Positions 42,572-51,041 of a DNA stretch of 64,000 bases are shown one piece after another (position 1 is the stretch's first letter; every line of letters begins with the position of its first letter). The stretch lies in contig JAFSTE010000012.1 in the NCBI GenBank assembly GCA_017450645.1, forward strand, positions 82,205 through 146,204, given 5' to 3'. Source of the stretch: Eubacterium sp. (GTDB lineage Bacteria > Bacillota > Clostridia > Oscillospirales > Acutalibacteraceae). Made by a program: the position numbers and the translations under genes. The notes beneath the pieces were generated by a model. That model made no database searches. It saw only the letters and a list, made by a program, of their open reading frames with translations, and was not told the DNA's origin.

Positions 42572-43840
42572 CTAATAACTCCACTTTCCGTCCACGAATC
42601 TCATATAGTTAGTAGAACCCGTATAGATACAGCCCGCGCGGTAGATATGCGTGCCGTTTTCAGAGGTTTTACCTATTACAAAATCGTAATCGCCGCCGTG
42701 GAAAATCTTAAGCGTATTTGTTTTATCGCAGTCGTTCACCGTCATAAGACAGCGACGGCTCTCCGAGTTCATATTAATCTCGAACATACGGAACTTTGTG
42801 CTCGTTGATTTAGAGTAATACAGCTTATTAGAGTCGGTAGAAAGGTAGTTTTTGCCGTCGGCGTCGGTTGCAAGAGTAACCTCTTTATCGCTGCCGAACT
42901 TCTGCCTTACTACATCGAACTTGCCCTTGTCGTTAGGCTTATAGTAGTACATAAAGCCGTGTTCCAAAACGAGCTTAGAGTCCGTGTCAGCGGTCTCTGC
43001 TTCTCTGAACTCGGCGACATCCTCATCGGCGTCCGTCTTAGAAACCGTAAGGTACTTAATGTTGCCGTTAAAGTCCGTAACGCTGAAGAATACGCGGTGC
43101 TTTGACACGCCTACAAGTCGCATTTCGTCGTCGAGCGAGGAATAAAGCGTTGTCGGCTCGTGCTTTTTTACATCCATCATACAAAGGCTGTTATCAAGCG
43201 TAATGTAGTAAACATCGGTGTCGTAAACATACGCAAACTTTACATCCCTTGCAATACGCTTAGGCGCTGAGCCGCCCTTTGGCAGCTTATACAGCTTATG
43301 GTCGTCCTCGTTAATAAAGTAAACAAAGTCGCCCCTTAAATTCATACAGCTAAGCGTATCCTTAGACTTATAGAGCCTGTAAAAGCTCTCGCTCTCGGGC
43401 GAAAGGCGGTAAATTCCCTTTTTGGTAATATGGTAAATATACGAATAATCCGTGCCGACCTTACCGCCGTTTAAGAGCGCGCCGATAGCGCTGCCCTCTT
43501 TAGCCGCGTCGGTTTTAAACTCCTTAAACTCCATATAGTCCATCATGCCCTGAGTCGTAGGCTCAGCCGTTGTGGGCTCGGTAGTTGTTGTGGCAGTCGT
43601 AGTGGTGGTAGTGGTCTGGCGCAGTATATCCTCTTTTACAAAGGTCTGAGCACTTTCGGGGATAAGCGTTTTAAAGTCGAAATCGGGCGCAAGCAGCTTA
43701 ATTGTGGCAAAGAACACCGCAAGCGCAACCACGATAACGGATATAAATATAAGAAATCCCTTTAAAAAGCCGCCCTTTTTCTTCTTTTTCCTTTTGTTTT
43801 GAAGCTCCTGCTCAGCCTCTTCAAAATAGTAATCTTTCAT
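42572..43840 (-). CDS. Membrane-anchored beta-propeller-like protein with Thr-rich linker
   Basis: The 422-residue protein has a cytoplasmic basic N-terminus (NKRKKKKKGG), one transmembrane helix at about 28-48, a linker of about 25 residues that is almost all Thr, Glu and Pro (72-96), and an extracytoplasmic beta-rich domain. Repeated phrases such as TDYSYIYHITKKGIYRL, DFVYFINEDDHKLYKL and DTDVYYITLDNSLCMM resemble the DUF5050 or LRP-like propeller. The function is unknown. Its ATG overlaps the proA stop as TAATG, so it appears to be the third gene of the proBA operon. Confidence 0.65.
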   Translation of the reverse strand: MKDYYFEEAEQELQNKRKKKKKGGFLKGFLIFISVIVVALAVFFATIKLLAPDFDFKTLIPESAQTFVKEDILRQTTTTTTTATTTTEPTTAEPTTQGMMDYMEFKEFKTDAAKEGSAIGALLNGGKVGTDYSYIYHITKKGIYRLSPESESFYRLYKSKDTLSCMNLRGDFVYFINEDDHKLYKLPKGGSAPKRIARDVKFAYVYDTDVYYITLDNSLCMMDVKKHEPTTLYSSLDDEMRLVGVSKHRVFFSVTDFNGNIKYLTVSKTDADEDVAEFREAETADTDSKLVLEHGFMYYYKPNDKGKFDVVRQKFGSDKEVTLATDADGKNYLSTDSNKLYYSKSTSTKFRMFEINMNSESRRCLMTVNDCDKTNTLKIFHGGDYDFVIGKTSENGTHIYRAGCIYTGSTNYMRFVDGKWSY

Positions 43841-45081
43841 TATCTGACCTGTCCGTTTCCGAAAATAAGGTATTTGGTAGAGGTAAGTCCGTCGATGCCC
43901 ATCGGTCCACGCGCGTGCAGCTTCTGGGTGCTTATTCCGATTTCAGCACCGAGTCCGAACTCGCCGCCGTCAGTAAAGCGGGTAGATGCGTTAACATAAA
44001 CGCTCGACGAGTCAATACACTGCATAAAGAGCTTAGCAGCCGCGTCGTCGTTAGTTATAATCGCTTCGCTGTGACCTGTCGAATGCTCGTTAATATGGTC
44101 GATAGCTTCCTCTACCGAGTCAACGGTTTTAACGCTGATAATATAGTCGAGATACTCGGTATAAAAATCTTCCTCGGTTGCGGGATAAATATCGTCACAA
44201 ACCTGCTGAGCGCACTCGTCGCCGCGCACCTGAACATTCATTTCGTCAAGGCGCACCTTGATTGCAGGCAGAGCCGCAGCGATAATATCCTTATGAATTA
44301 CAAGGCTTTCGCACGCGTTACAAACGCTTATTCTCTGAGTCTTAGCGTTAAATATAATCTCTGCCGCCATATCAATATCGGCGGTTTTATCAACATAAAT
44401 ATGACAGTTGCCCGAACCAGTTTCGATAACGGGAACGGTCGAGTTTTCAACAACCGACTTAATGAGTCCTTTTCCGCCGCGCGGGATAAGGCAGTCGAGG
44501 TAATCGGTCATTTTCATCATCTCGGTAGCCGAGCTTCTGTCGGTATCCTCAACGAGCTGCACAACATCACGCGGGAAGCCCGCACTCTCGAGCGCATCCT
44601 GCATAATCTTAACAATCGCCTTGTTTGAGTTAATCGCTTCTTTACCGCCGCGAAGAATAACGGAGTTTCCGCTCTTAAGACAGAGCGCCGCAGCGTCCGC
44701 GGTGACATTAGGGCGAGCCTCGTAGATTATGCCGATAACGCCGATAGGTACGGTGATTTTCTGTATCTTAAGTCCGTTATCTTTTTCGTATTCATAAACG
44801 ACCTTGCCGCACGCGTCCTCAAGCGCCGCAACCTCACGCACACCCGAAGCGATACCGTCAATGCGCTCGCTATCAAGCATAAGCCTGTCAAGAAGTCCGT
44901 CGCCGAGACCTGCGGTTTTGCCGTTTTCAATATCAATATCGTTAGCTTTAATAATCGCTTCTTTATTATTTTCAAGCGCGTCCGCTATAGAGATAAGCGC
45001 CCTGTTTTTGTCCTCGGTGCTAACCTGAGATAAGAACACCTGAGTTTTTTTAGCTCTTTGTCCTAATTCCTGAACTGTCAT
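43840..45081 (-). CDS. proA: Gamma-glutamyl phosphate reductase
   Basis: The 413-residue protein belongs to the aldehyde dehydrogenase superfamily. VPIGVIGIIYEARPNVTADA and GNSVILRGGKEA form the NADPH site, and RISVCNACESLVIH carries the catalytic Cys. TRFTDGGEFGLGAEIGISTQ and LHARGPMGIDGLTS are characteristic of ProA. It makes glutamate-5-semialdehyde for proline synthesis. It lies 3 bp downstream of proB. proC is not in this window. Confidence 0.97.
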   Translation of the reverse strand: MTVQELGQRAKKTQVFLSQVSTEDKNRALISIADALENNKEAIIKANDIDIENGKTAGLGDGLLDRLMLDSERIDGIASGVREVAALEDACGKVVYEYEKDNGLKIQKITVPIGVIGIIYEARPNVTADAAALCLKSGNSVILRGGKEAINSNKAIVKIMQDALESAGFPRDVVQLVEDTDRSSATEMMKMTDYLDCLIPRGGKGLIKSVVENSTVPVIETGSGNCHIYVDKTADIDMAAEIIFNAKTQRISVCNACESLVIHKDIIAAALPAIKVRLDEMNVQVRGDECAQQVCDDIYPATEEDFYTEYLDYIISVKTVDSVEEAIDHINEHSTGHSEAIITNDDAAAKLFMQCIDSSSVYVNASTRFTDGGEFGLGAEIGISTQKLHARGPMGIDGLTSTKYLIFGNGQVR

Positions 45082-45084
45082 AGT

Positions 45085-45867
45085 TTACTCCTTTGGCAAA
45101 AAGGTCGTGCCGACATTCTTGCCCTCTAATATTTTATATAGCTTAGTCGGTTTGTTGCCGTGAGCGATGACCACTTTAATACCTGCGTCCATCGCAATCT
45201 TAGCAGCCTTGATTTTTGTAGCAAAGCCACCCGTTCCGCGCGAGCCTGCGCCGCCTGCAAGGGCTTCGATATCGGGAGTAATCTCCTCTACAAGCTCGAT
45301 TAGCTGCGCGTCCTCGAACTCGCTCGGGTTCTTGTCATAAAGTCCGTCGGTGTCGGTAAACATAACGAGCAAATCCGCGTCAATCAGCGCCGCAACCGTA
45401 GCAGAAAGGCAGTCGTTATCGCCGTTTAAAAGCTCGTCAACCGAAACGCTGTCATTTTCGTTAACTACCGGCAGCGCGCCGTAGTTGAGAAGCTGATTAA
45501 AGGTGTCGAGAAGGTGTCGCCTGCCCGTTTCGCGTTCAAGTACATCGGTAGTAAAGAGAAGCTGCGACACGACAACATCGTACTCGCCGAACAGCTTATC
45601 GTACATAAACATAAGCTCGCCCTGACCGATAGCCGCAAGCGCCTGAAGCTGCTTGGTTTCGTCCGGCTTTTTGCCCATATTGAGTCTGCCCATACCGATA
45701 CTTACCGCACCCGACGACACAAGGATAACCTCGTGTCCCATATTGTGCAAATCAGCAAGCACGCTTACAAGCTTAGTCATACGCCTTATATTAGTTTTAC
45801 CTGTTTTGTGGGTTAAAGTCGAAGTACCGACCTTAACTACAATCCTCTTTTTGTCCTCACACGACAT
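45085..45867 (-). CDS. proB: Glutamate 5-kinase (without PUA domain)
   Basis: The 260-residue protein starts RIVVKVGTSTLTHKTGK, the amino acid kinase signature, and has LVSSGAVSIGMGRL, NENDSVSVDEL and GTGGFATKIKAA. Many ProB proteins carry an additional C-terminal PUA domain (total about 365 residues); it is absent here, as in some other Firmicutes. It phosphorylates glutamate in the first step of proline synthesis and is probably inhibited by proline. It is first gene of the proBA operon. Confidence 0.96.
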   Translation of the reverse strand: MSCEDKKRIVVKVGTSTLTHKTGKTNIRRMTKLVSVLADLHNMGHEVILVSSGAVSIGMGRLNMGKKPDETKQLQALAAIGQGELMFMYDKLFGEYDVVVSQLLFTTDVLERETGRRHLLDTFNQLLNYGALPVVNENDSVSVDELLNGDNDCLSATVAALIDADLLVMFTDTDGLYDKNPSEFEDAQLIELVEEITPDIEALAGGAGSRGTGGFATKIKAAKIAMDAGIKVVIAHGNKPTKLYKILEGKNVGTTFLPKE

Positions 45868-45926
45868 AGCATACTACTCCATTATATATAATCTTATATA
45901 TTATAGCATAGAGAAAATATTTTTTC

Positions 45927-45958
45927 AATTATAAATTACTAATTATGGATTATAAATT
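45927..45958. repeat. AATTNNN heptamer array, five units
   Basis: AATT/AATT/AATT/GATT/AATT occur at 45927, 45934, 45941, 45948 and 45955, an exact 7-bp period, between proB and the DUF5692-like gene. A small hairpin, GAGGGCTATACCGCCCTTC, follows. Confidence 0.8.
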
Positions 45959-46001
45959 AAACGAGGGCTATACCGCCCTTCCCTTGAGATAAAAAAATAA
46001 A

Positions 46002-46027
46002 CCCACCGAAGGAGCACCTTCGGTGGG
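46002..46027 (-). terminator. Terminator of the hypA operon
   Basis: The stem CCCACCGAAGG / CCTTCGGTGGG has an AGCA loop and a minus-strand T-run. Confidence 0.9.
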
Positions 46028-46037
46028 AATTAAATTT

Positions 46038-47129
46038 TTAAGCAGCCTTATTAGCTTCTGCAGTTCTTTCGAGCGCGAGCTTATAATCCCTTGTGCCAAC
46101 GAAGATTTCGTTAGTGTACGGATTCTTTTTCTGCTCTTTAGCTCTCTTAATAATATTTGTCATAACAAGGATATTAACCGCGATTGCTGCGATAGCAACT
46201 ACGCCCTGAGCCTTCGGGTTAGCATCTGCAGCCGAGAGAACGAGATTCGGGTCCATTCTGCCCGTAGCGTCGGTCATAAACTTAGCTGCGTCTGCATAAA
46301 TAACGGGAAGCGTTGTAAATCTTGAGTGGTTCTGGAATGCCGGAAATACCTGAGCGAACATACACCACAGTGCAAGAGTATTTGCACGGTTCTGAATCCA
46401 GCCGCCCTTGTTCCAGAATGCGTTTGCAAATGTTGGAGCAAGAAGAAGCGCAACGCCGCAGTACCAGGTATGAAGCGGAAGATTAAGGTAAGTGTACTCA
46501 AAGTTCCAAACATCGTATGCAAGAATGAACTGCCATGTCATATCGGGCCAGAGCATATCCTGCTGCTTATGTTTAGACGAGTAGATACCGAACCAGCCTG
46601 TCATACAGAAGATGTTAATGATACCTGCAAGACCGTTGAGGATATTCCACCAGCCGCCGTAAAGCCATACGCCCTCTGATGAATACCACCAGCCGCCTGC
46701 CATACCGCCTGCAGTCATACCCTTAATTGCCGACTCGAAGTCAGAAGCAACAGCGATAAGGATATTGATAGCAACGATGATGAACGGGTAGCATTTAAAC
46801 CAGTGGCTCTTGCCGAGACTGCCCCAGTGATACTTAAGTATCATAAAGCCGACACAGCCGATAGTTGCTGCATAAAGCTTTGCGTAATGGAACCAGCCGT
46901 TCATCTGAACAATGGTCGGATTGTTTACTGCCCAGTCAGCACCCATCTTTGCGCCGATATTAATCGCAATAAAGTAAATGGTAAGTGCCGTGGGAATTAC
47001 GATAAAGCAGAATATTCCGCCTGCCTTTGAGCGTCTTGCTATTTCGTTTGCAACAACAAGACCTACGAATGCCAAACACCAGCCAACGAGCTGCCATATT
47101 GACATGTCGCCATAGATGTGAAACAACAT
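46038..47129 (-). CDS. Polytopic membrane protein (possibly DUF5692), downstream of hypA
   Basis: The 363-residue protein has about nine hydrophobic segments and is rich in Trp. It starts MLFHIYGDMSIWQLVGWCLA and carries conserved-looking loops MLWPDMTWQFILAYDVWNFE and EYTYLNLPLHTWYCG. It ends in a basic amphipathic tail. I do not recognise a biochemical function, and the DUF5692 label is a weak memory. It follows hypA and the iron-sulfur flavoprotein in the same direction, with an 87-bp heptamer-containing gap, and its own AGGGGAGG site. Confidence 0.5.
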   Translation of the reverse strand: MLFHIYGDMSIWQLVGWCLAFVGLVVANEIARRSKAGGIFCFIVIPTALTIYFIAINIGAKMGADWAVNNPTIVQMNGWFHYAKLYAATIGCVGFMILKYHWGSLGKSHWFKCYPFIIVAINILIAVASDFESAIKGMTAGGMAGGWWYSSEGVWLYGGWWNILNGLAGIINIFCMTGWFGIYSSKHKQQDMLWPDMTWQFILAYDVWNFEYTYLNLPLHTWYCGVALLLAPTFANAFWNKGGWIQNRANTLALWCMFAQVFPAFQNHSRFTTLPVIYADAAKFMTDATGRMDPNLVLSAADANPKAQGVVAIAAIAVNILVMTNIIKRAKEQKKNPYTNEIFVGTRDYKLALERTAEANKAA

Positions 47130-47164
47130 ATATGTTTCCTCCCCTTAAAAAATTGTTTATTAAT

Positions 47165-47203
47165 AGCTTAAAGCGTAACGCTTTAAGTTTTAAGCCTGTA
47201 GCC
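47165..47203. repeat. AGCT/AGCC heptamer hairpin between hypA and the membrane gene
   Basis: AGCTTAAAGCG pairs with CGCTTTAAG, and AGCCTGT-AGCCTGA is tandem at 47193 and 47200. It is a short member of the heptamer-armed family. Confidence 0.6.
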
Positions 47204-47216
47204 TGAAATAAAGGCG

Positions 47217-47561
47217 CTAACACGCCTCTATTTCTTTTATCTGCACCTCGTTACCCTGTACAAGATAGGTATTCTCCGAGCTGCAATAAGGACATATTTT
47301 AGCGTACTTAACGGTTTCGTAGGTTTTGCCGCAGTCCTCGCAGTAGGTAACGCCCTTAATTATCTCGCTCTTTAGTTTAGCGCCGTTCATAAGCTCGCTC
47401 TTTTTGCAAGCCCAGTCCCAGCAGTCCTCGAGGTATTCAACTATTACGGTAGAAACCTCGCCGACCTCGAGCGTGACGGACGAAACCTTTGTAAGCTCCT
47501 GCTCAGCGGCAACCTCCTCAATCGTTTTTATAACATGAAATACAATACCGAGCTCGTGCAT
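47217..47561 (-). CDS. hypA: HypA-type nickel/zinc metallochaperone
   Basis: The 114-residue protein starts MHELGIVFHVI with the nickel-binding Met-His-Glu. The zinc domain CEDCGKTYET and CPYCSSEN has both CxxC pairs, and EVQIKEIE is the usual C-terminus. HypA normally hands nickel to [NiFe]-hydrogenase or urease. No hydrogenase, hypB, hypC-F or urease gene is in the window. Its ATG overlaps the stop of the iron-sulfur flavoprotein (TAATG), which suggests a linked function. Confidence 0.9.
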   Translation of the reverse strand: MHELGIVFHVIKTIEEVAAEQELTKVSSVTLEVGEVSTVIVEYLEDCWDWACKKSELMNGAKLKSEIIKGVTYCEDCGKTYETVKYAKICPYCSSENTYLVQGNEVQIKEIEAC

Positions 47562-50377
47562 TATTTCTTCTTAGCCTTATTTGCCTTTTTAATTGCGAAC
47601 TCGCGCTTAATCATATACGGGAAAATAGCTTTAAGCTTATCCTCAGCCTTGTACATAGTAGAGCATTCGGGACGGTCGCGGTGGAGCTCAATAGCCTCGA
47701 ACTCGCACTTGGTCGTACAAACGCCGCAGCCTACGCAGCGGTTAGCGTCAACGATTGTTGCGCCGCAGCCGAGACAGCGTGCCGTTTCGGTCTTAACCTG
47801 CTCCTCGGTGAGCATCTTGTAATCGTCCTTAAAGCCCTTCGGGTCAACCTTTTTAGTAGCCTTAGGCACCTGGCGCTTAGCGTCGTCGTAGCCCTCTACC
47901 TTAATGTCGTCCTTGTCAAGCTCGACATAGTATCTCGGATTTCGTCCGATAGTAAGGGTTGAATGCGGCTGTACAAATCTGTGAATAGAGATTGCGCCCT
48001 CTTTACCCATAGCGATTGCGTCAATAGCAAAACGCGGACCTGTGAACGCGTCGCCGCCTACAAATACATCGGGCTGCGCGGTCTGGAAGGTAAAGGTGTC
48101 CGCCTTAGCGGTGTTGTTGCGGTTAAGCTCAACAGCCGTACCGTCAAGCAGTCCGCCCCACTCGATAGCCTGACCGATAGAGAGGATAACATTTTCGCAC
48201 TCAACGGTCTTAGTATCGTTCTCGTCATATACGGGGGCGAAGCGGTGCTCGTCGTCAAACACCGATACGCACTTCTTGAATACGATAGCCTTAACTCTGC
48301 CGTTTTCGTCCTTAACAATTTCTTTCGGACCCCAGCCGCAGTTTACGGATACGCCGTCCTCGAGTGCTTCCTCAACCTCGTCGTCGGAAGCGGGCATCTC
48401 TTCCCTGCTTTCAAGGCAGAACATAGATACATTCTCGCTGCCGCAGTGAACGCTTACTCTCGCAGCGTCGATAGCAACATTACCGCCGCCTACAACAACA
48501 GTGTTTTTACCGATGTCAAACGCCTCTTTTTCGGCAGCAGCGTGCAGGAATTCAACCGCGGTGAGTACGCCCTCAGCGTCCTCGCCGTCAACACCTGCCT
48601 TGCGTCCGCCCTGAGCGCCGATAGCCATATAAAATGCCTTGTAGCCCTGCTCGCGAAGCTCGTCAAGAGTAATGTCCTTGCCGACCTCAACGCCGCATTT
48701 AATCTCTACGCCCATCTCGCGGATTATGTCGATTTCGGCGTCGATAACCTGTTTTTCGAGCTTATAGTTAGGAATACCGTAGCGAAGCATACCGCCCGGC
48801 TCGTCGTTCTTCTCGAAAACGGTTACATTAAGGTAGCCCTTTTCTGCAAGGAAGAACGCGCACGAAAGTCCCGCAGGACCTGCGCCGATAATTGCAACCT
48901 TTTCCTCGAAGCCCGCAGGTCTGTCAAACACGCCCGGGGTTGTAATCTTAGGAATAACCTTTTTAGGAATAAGTCTTGTAGCGTTATCTATGTCGCGGTG
49001 AGCGAGGAACTTTTTAACATCGTCGATTGCGATAGCCTCGTCAACAACGCCCCTTGTACAAGCCTCCTCACAGCGCTTGTTACAGATGTGACCGCACACT
49101 GCGGGGAACGGATTTTCTTTTTTAATAAGAGCAAGAGCGTCCTCGTATCTGCCCTGAGCCGCCATCTTAAGATAGCCCTGAATTGCGATATGCGCGGGGC
49201 AGGCGGTCTTACACGGTGCAGTACCCGTTTCGTGGGTGTTGATTCTGTTCTTGTCTCTGTACTCGGGCTCCCACTTTTCGGGACCCCATTTAACAGTATC
49301 GGGAAGCTCCTGCTTAGGATACTCAACCTCGCTGCCGTCCTTTTTACAGAGCTTCTGACCGAGCTTAAGCGCACCGGCAGGACAATGCTCTACGCAGCGT
49401 CCGCAGGCAACGCAGTTTTCTTTTTTAACATGAGCCACATATGCCGAGCGCGACATATTAGGCGTATTAAACAGCTGCGAGGTACGAAGCGCGTAGCACA
49501 CATTAACATTACAGTTACAGATAGCAAAAATCTTATCCTCGCCGTCAATGTTGGTAATCTGGTGAACAAAGCCGTTCTCCTCGCCCTGTTTAAAGATATC
49601 GAGCGCCTGCTCACGGGTGATATAGTGACCGCCTTTTTTGGTCTCGACAACATAGTCAGCCATATCGCCTATTGCGATACACCAGCCCTCAGGGTCGTCG
49701 GCACAGCCCTCGTCATAAGTCTTTCTCGAATAACGGCAGGAGCAGGGTGAAGCCGCATACTTACCGTCGTATTTATCGAGCCAGTACGAAATCTTTTCGA
49801 GGTTAATCGCCTCGTTTTCCATCTCGATAGCTTTTTCAACCGGAATAACATGCATACCGATTCCGCCGCCTCCGGGAGGCACCATCGGAGTAACTTTTTC
49901 GAGCGGATTACGCGTCATTCTCTCGAAGAAACGACCAAGCTCGGGATGCTTTTCGAGGAGCTCGTGGTTCATATTAGAGAACTCGCCCGAACCCGGTACG
50001 AACATAGGAAGCACCCACTGCTTAATGTGCTGCGGATTTTCGTAATTCCACTCGATAAGACCGTTTTCGCTCATCTGCTCAAGCAGCTCATTAAGATGCT
50101 CGTCCGAGATATTCATATTAGCGACAAGCTTTTTCATATCCTCAAAGGTGCGCGGGTGGCGCTTTTTCATACGAAGCGCAACCTCAGCCATCTCGTCGGT
50201 AGGACAGATTGTAGCAACAGCCCAGTATTCGGGGTCCTGCTTAGTAATCTTTTGCATACCGAGAACGATAGGAATTCTGTCGGTAATCATTTTGCCGAGC
50301 TTAACTATGGGCTCGCGCATCTCGACACTGTCATCATATGTCCACTCGGGAGCGTATTCTAACATCTTATCAGGCAT
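47561..50377 (-). CDS. 938-residue multi-cluster iron-sulfur flavoprotein with GltD-like core
   Basis: The start is ATG 50377 after AAAAGGAG. Residues 1-205 are a helical domain with EYAPEW and PEYWAVATICPT. Cys212, 214, 225 and 233 (SPCSCRYS..) and Cys287, 289 and 294 (CNCNVNVC) form unusual clusters. A ferredoxin motif uses Cys322, 325, 328 and 332. Residues 380-860 resemble the glutamate synthase small subunit: Cys389/393 and Cys428-440 for Fe-S, IIGAGPAGLSCAFFLAEKGY for FAD, and a second GGGNVAIDAAR for NAD(P)H. Cys868-891 make another ferredoxin-type site. It should pass electrons between NAD(P)H and ferredoxin or an unknown acceptor. It is not ordinary GltD (about 490 residues), since no GltB is adjacent. 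Confidence 0.8.
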   Translation of the reverse strand: MPDKMLEYAPEWTYDDSVEMREPIVKLGKMITDRIPIVLGMQKITKQDPEYWAVATICPTDEMAEVALRMKKRHPRTFEDMKKLVANMNISDEHLNELLEQMSENGLIEWNYENPQHIKQWVLPMFVPGSGEFSNMNHELLEKHPELGRFFERMTRNPLEKVTPMVPPGGGGIGMHVIPVEKAIEMENEAINLEKISYWLDKYDGKYAASPCSCRYSRKTYDEGCADDPEGWCIAIGDMADYVVETKKGGHYITREQALDIFKQGEENGFVHQITNIDGEDKIFAICNCNVNVCYALRTSQLFNTPNMSRSAYVAHVKKENCVACGRCVEHCPAGALKLGQKLCKKDGSEVEYPKQELPDTVKWGPEKWEPEYRDKNRINTHETGTAPCKTACPAHIAIQGYLKMAAQGRYEDALALIKKENPFPAVCGHICNKRCEEACTRGVVDEAIAIDDVKKFLAHRDIDNATRLIPKKVIPKITTPGVFDRPAGFEEKVAIIGAGPAGLSCAFFLAEKGYLNVTVFEKNDEPGGMLRYGIPNYKLEKQVIDAEIDIIREMGVEIKCGVEVGKDITLDELREQGYKAFYMAIGAQGGRKAGVDGEDAEGVLTAVEFLHAAAEKEAFDIGKNTVVVGGGNVAIDAARVSVHCGSENVSMFCLESREEMPASDDEVEEALEDGVSVNCGWGPKEIVKDENGRVKAIVFKKCVSVFDDEHRFAPVYDENDTKTVECENVILSIGQAIEWGGLLDGTAVELNRNNTAKADTFTFQTAQPDVFVGGDAFTGPRFAIDAIAMGKEGAISIHRFVQPHSTLTIGRNPRYYVELDKDDIKVEGYDDAKRQVPKATKKVDPKGFKDDYKMLTEEQVKTETARCLGCGATIVDANRCVGCGVCTTKCEFEAIELHRDRPECSTMYKAEDKLKAIFPYMIKREFAIKKANKAKKK

Positions 50378-50439
50378 AATTTTCTCCTTTTCACAATTAT
50401 TGAATACCCTTAAAATCAGGGATAACAAACCTTGATAAT

Positions 50440-50468
50440 ATTTTAACACTTTAAAATATAAGAGTCAA
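50440..50468 (-). promoter_or_regulatory. Promoter of the flavoprotein-hypA operon
   Basis: On the minus strand, TTGACT (50463-50468) and TAAAAT (50440-50445) are 17 bp apart, about 60 bp before the start codon. Confidence 0.7.
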
Positions 50469-50522
50469 TTTAAATAATTAAAAAATATACAATATTGTGC
50501 TTTTGTAGTGTTATTTTTATTC

Positions 50523-50551
50523 TTGACTAATAAGATAATAGAAACTATAAT
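50523..50551 (+). promoter_or_regulatory. tRNA-Arg promoter
   Basis: TTGACT (50523-50528) and TATAAT (50546-50551) are 17 bp apart, 26 bp before the mature tRNA. Confidence 0.8.
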
Positions 50552-50576
50552 ATTATCTATCATAACAATTACATAT

Positions 50577-50653
50577 CCGCCCGTAGCACAACCGGATAAT
50601 GCATCAGATTCCGATTCTGGAGAATGGGGGTTCGAATCCCTTCGGGCGGACCA
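50577..50653 (+). tRNA. tRNA-Arg(CCG), CCA encoded
   Basis: The acceptor stem is CCGCCCG / CGGGCGG, with A73 and an encoded CCA at 50651-50653. The anticodon stem TCAGA / TCTGG encloses TTCCGAT, giving anticodon CCG for the codon CGG. The T-arm is GGGGG-TTCGAAT-CCCTT. The D-arm fits with one mismatch. Its 3' end is duplicated 160 bp downstream. Confidence 0.93.
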
Positions 50654-50953
50654 AAAACACTAACACCTCCCCCGAGGTTGTTAGTGTTTTTATTTTAAGA
50701 AGGGATTCGAAACGAACTCCAAATCATTCGTGCAGCCTGCTGCTTGGATGATTTGGGAGAAAGGTCCGGTGGACCTTTCGTTAGTTGAGAAAAGAATCCC
50801 TTCGGGCGGACCAAAATCGCCAACACCTCACCCGAGGTTGTTGGGGATTTTCTTTTAAGAAGGGATTCGAAACGAACTCCAAATCATTCGTGCAGCCTGC
50901 TGCTTGGAAAAATCGGATAAAAAAGTCTGCTGACGGATAATGCCGCCGATGCA
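50631..50953. repeat. 160-bp tandem duplication of the tRNA-Arg 3' end, terminator and flank
   Basis: The T-arm/acceptor segment GAATCCCTTCGGGCGGACC at 50634 recurs at 50794. Terminator-like hairpins follow at 50655 and about 50815, and the flank GAAGGGATTCGAAACGAACTC recurs at 50699 and about 50859. That flank begins with the reverse complement of the T-arm (TTCGAATCCCTTC), so each unit is also an inverted repeat. The second unit has only the 3' part of a tRNA. A small hairpin, AAGGTCCGGTGGACCTT, lies at the end of unit 1. No integrase gene is present in the window. Confidence 0.85.
50655..50693 (+). terminator. tRNA-Arg terminator
   Basis: AACACTAACACCTC pairs with GAGGTTGTTAGTGTT (one bulge) and is followed by TTTATTTT. 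Confidence 0.88.
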
Positions 50954-50967
50954 AAAAAACAAAAAAA

Positions 50968-50996
50968 CAGCATAGCCAAAAAAAGACTATGCCGTT
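50968..50996 (-). terminator. Terminator of the short-chain dehydrogenase gene
   Basis: The stem GCATAG / CTATGC with a long A-rich loop is followed on the minus strand by a T-run of seven. Confidence 0.7.
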
Positions 50997-51041
50997 TGTT
51001 TTGAGATAAAATCTTGCACCACCAAAAGCGGGCTTAATTTT

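Noticed and set aside
47963-49750. A 595-codon open frame on the plus strand opposite the flavoprotein gene
   Set aside because: The minus-strand protein has several intact Fe-S, FAD and NAD(P) motifs, while the plus-strand translation shows no domain and has no ribosome site. It is a codon-bias shadow.
46038-50377. A [NiFe]-hydrogenase locus
   Set aside because: HypA alone is present. There is no large or small hydrogenase subunit, HypB-F or maturation protease in the window.
50790-50830. A second functional tRNA-Arg gene
   Set aside because: Only the T-arm 3' half, acceptor 3' strand and CCA are present. There is no D-arm, anticodon arm or 5' acceptor strand.
50500-51040. A prophage or integrative element at the tRNA-Arg
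   Set aside because: The duplicated tRNA end hints at past integration, but no integrase, excisionase or phage gene is found here.
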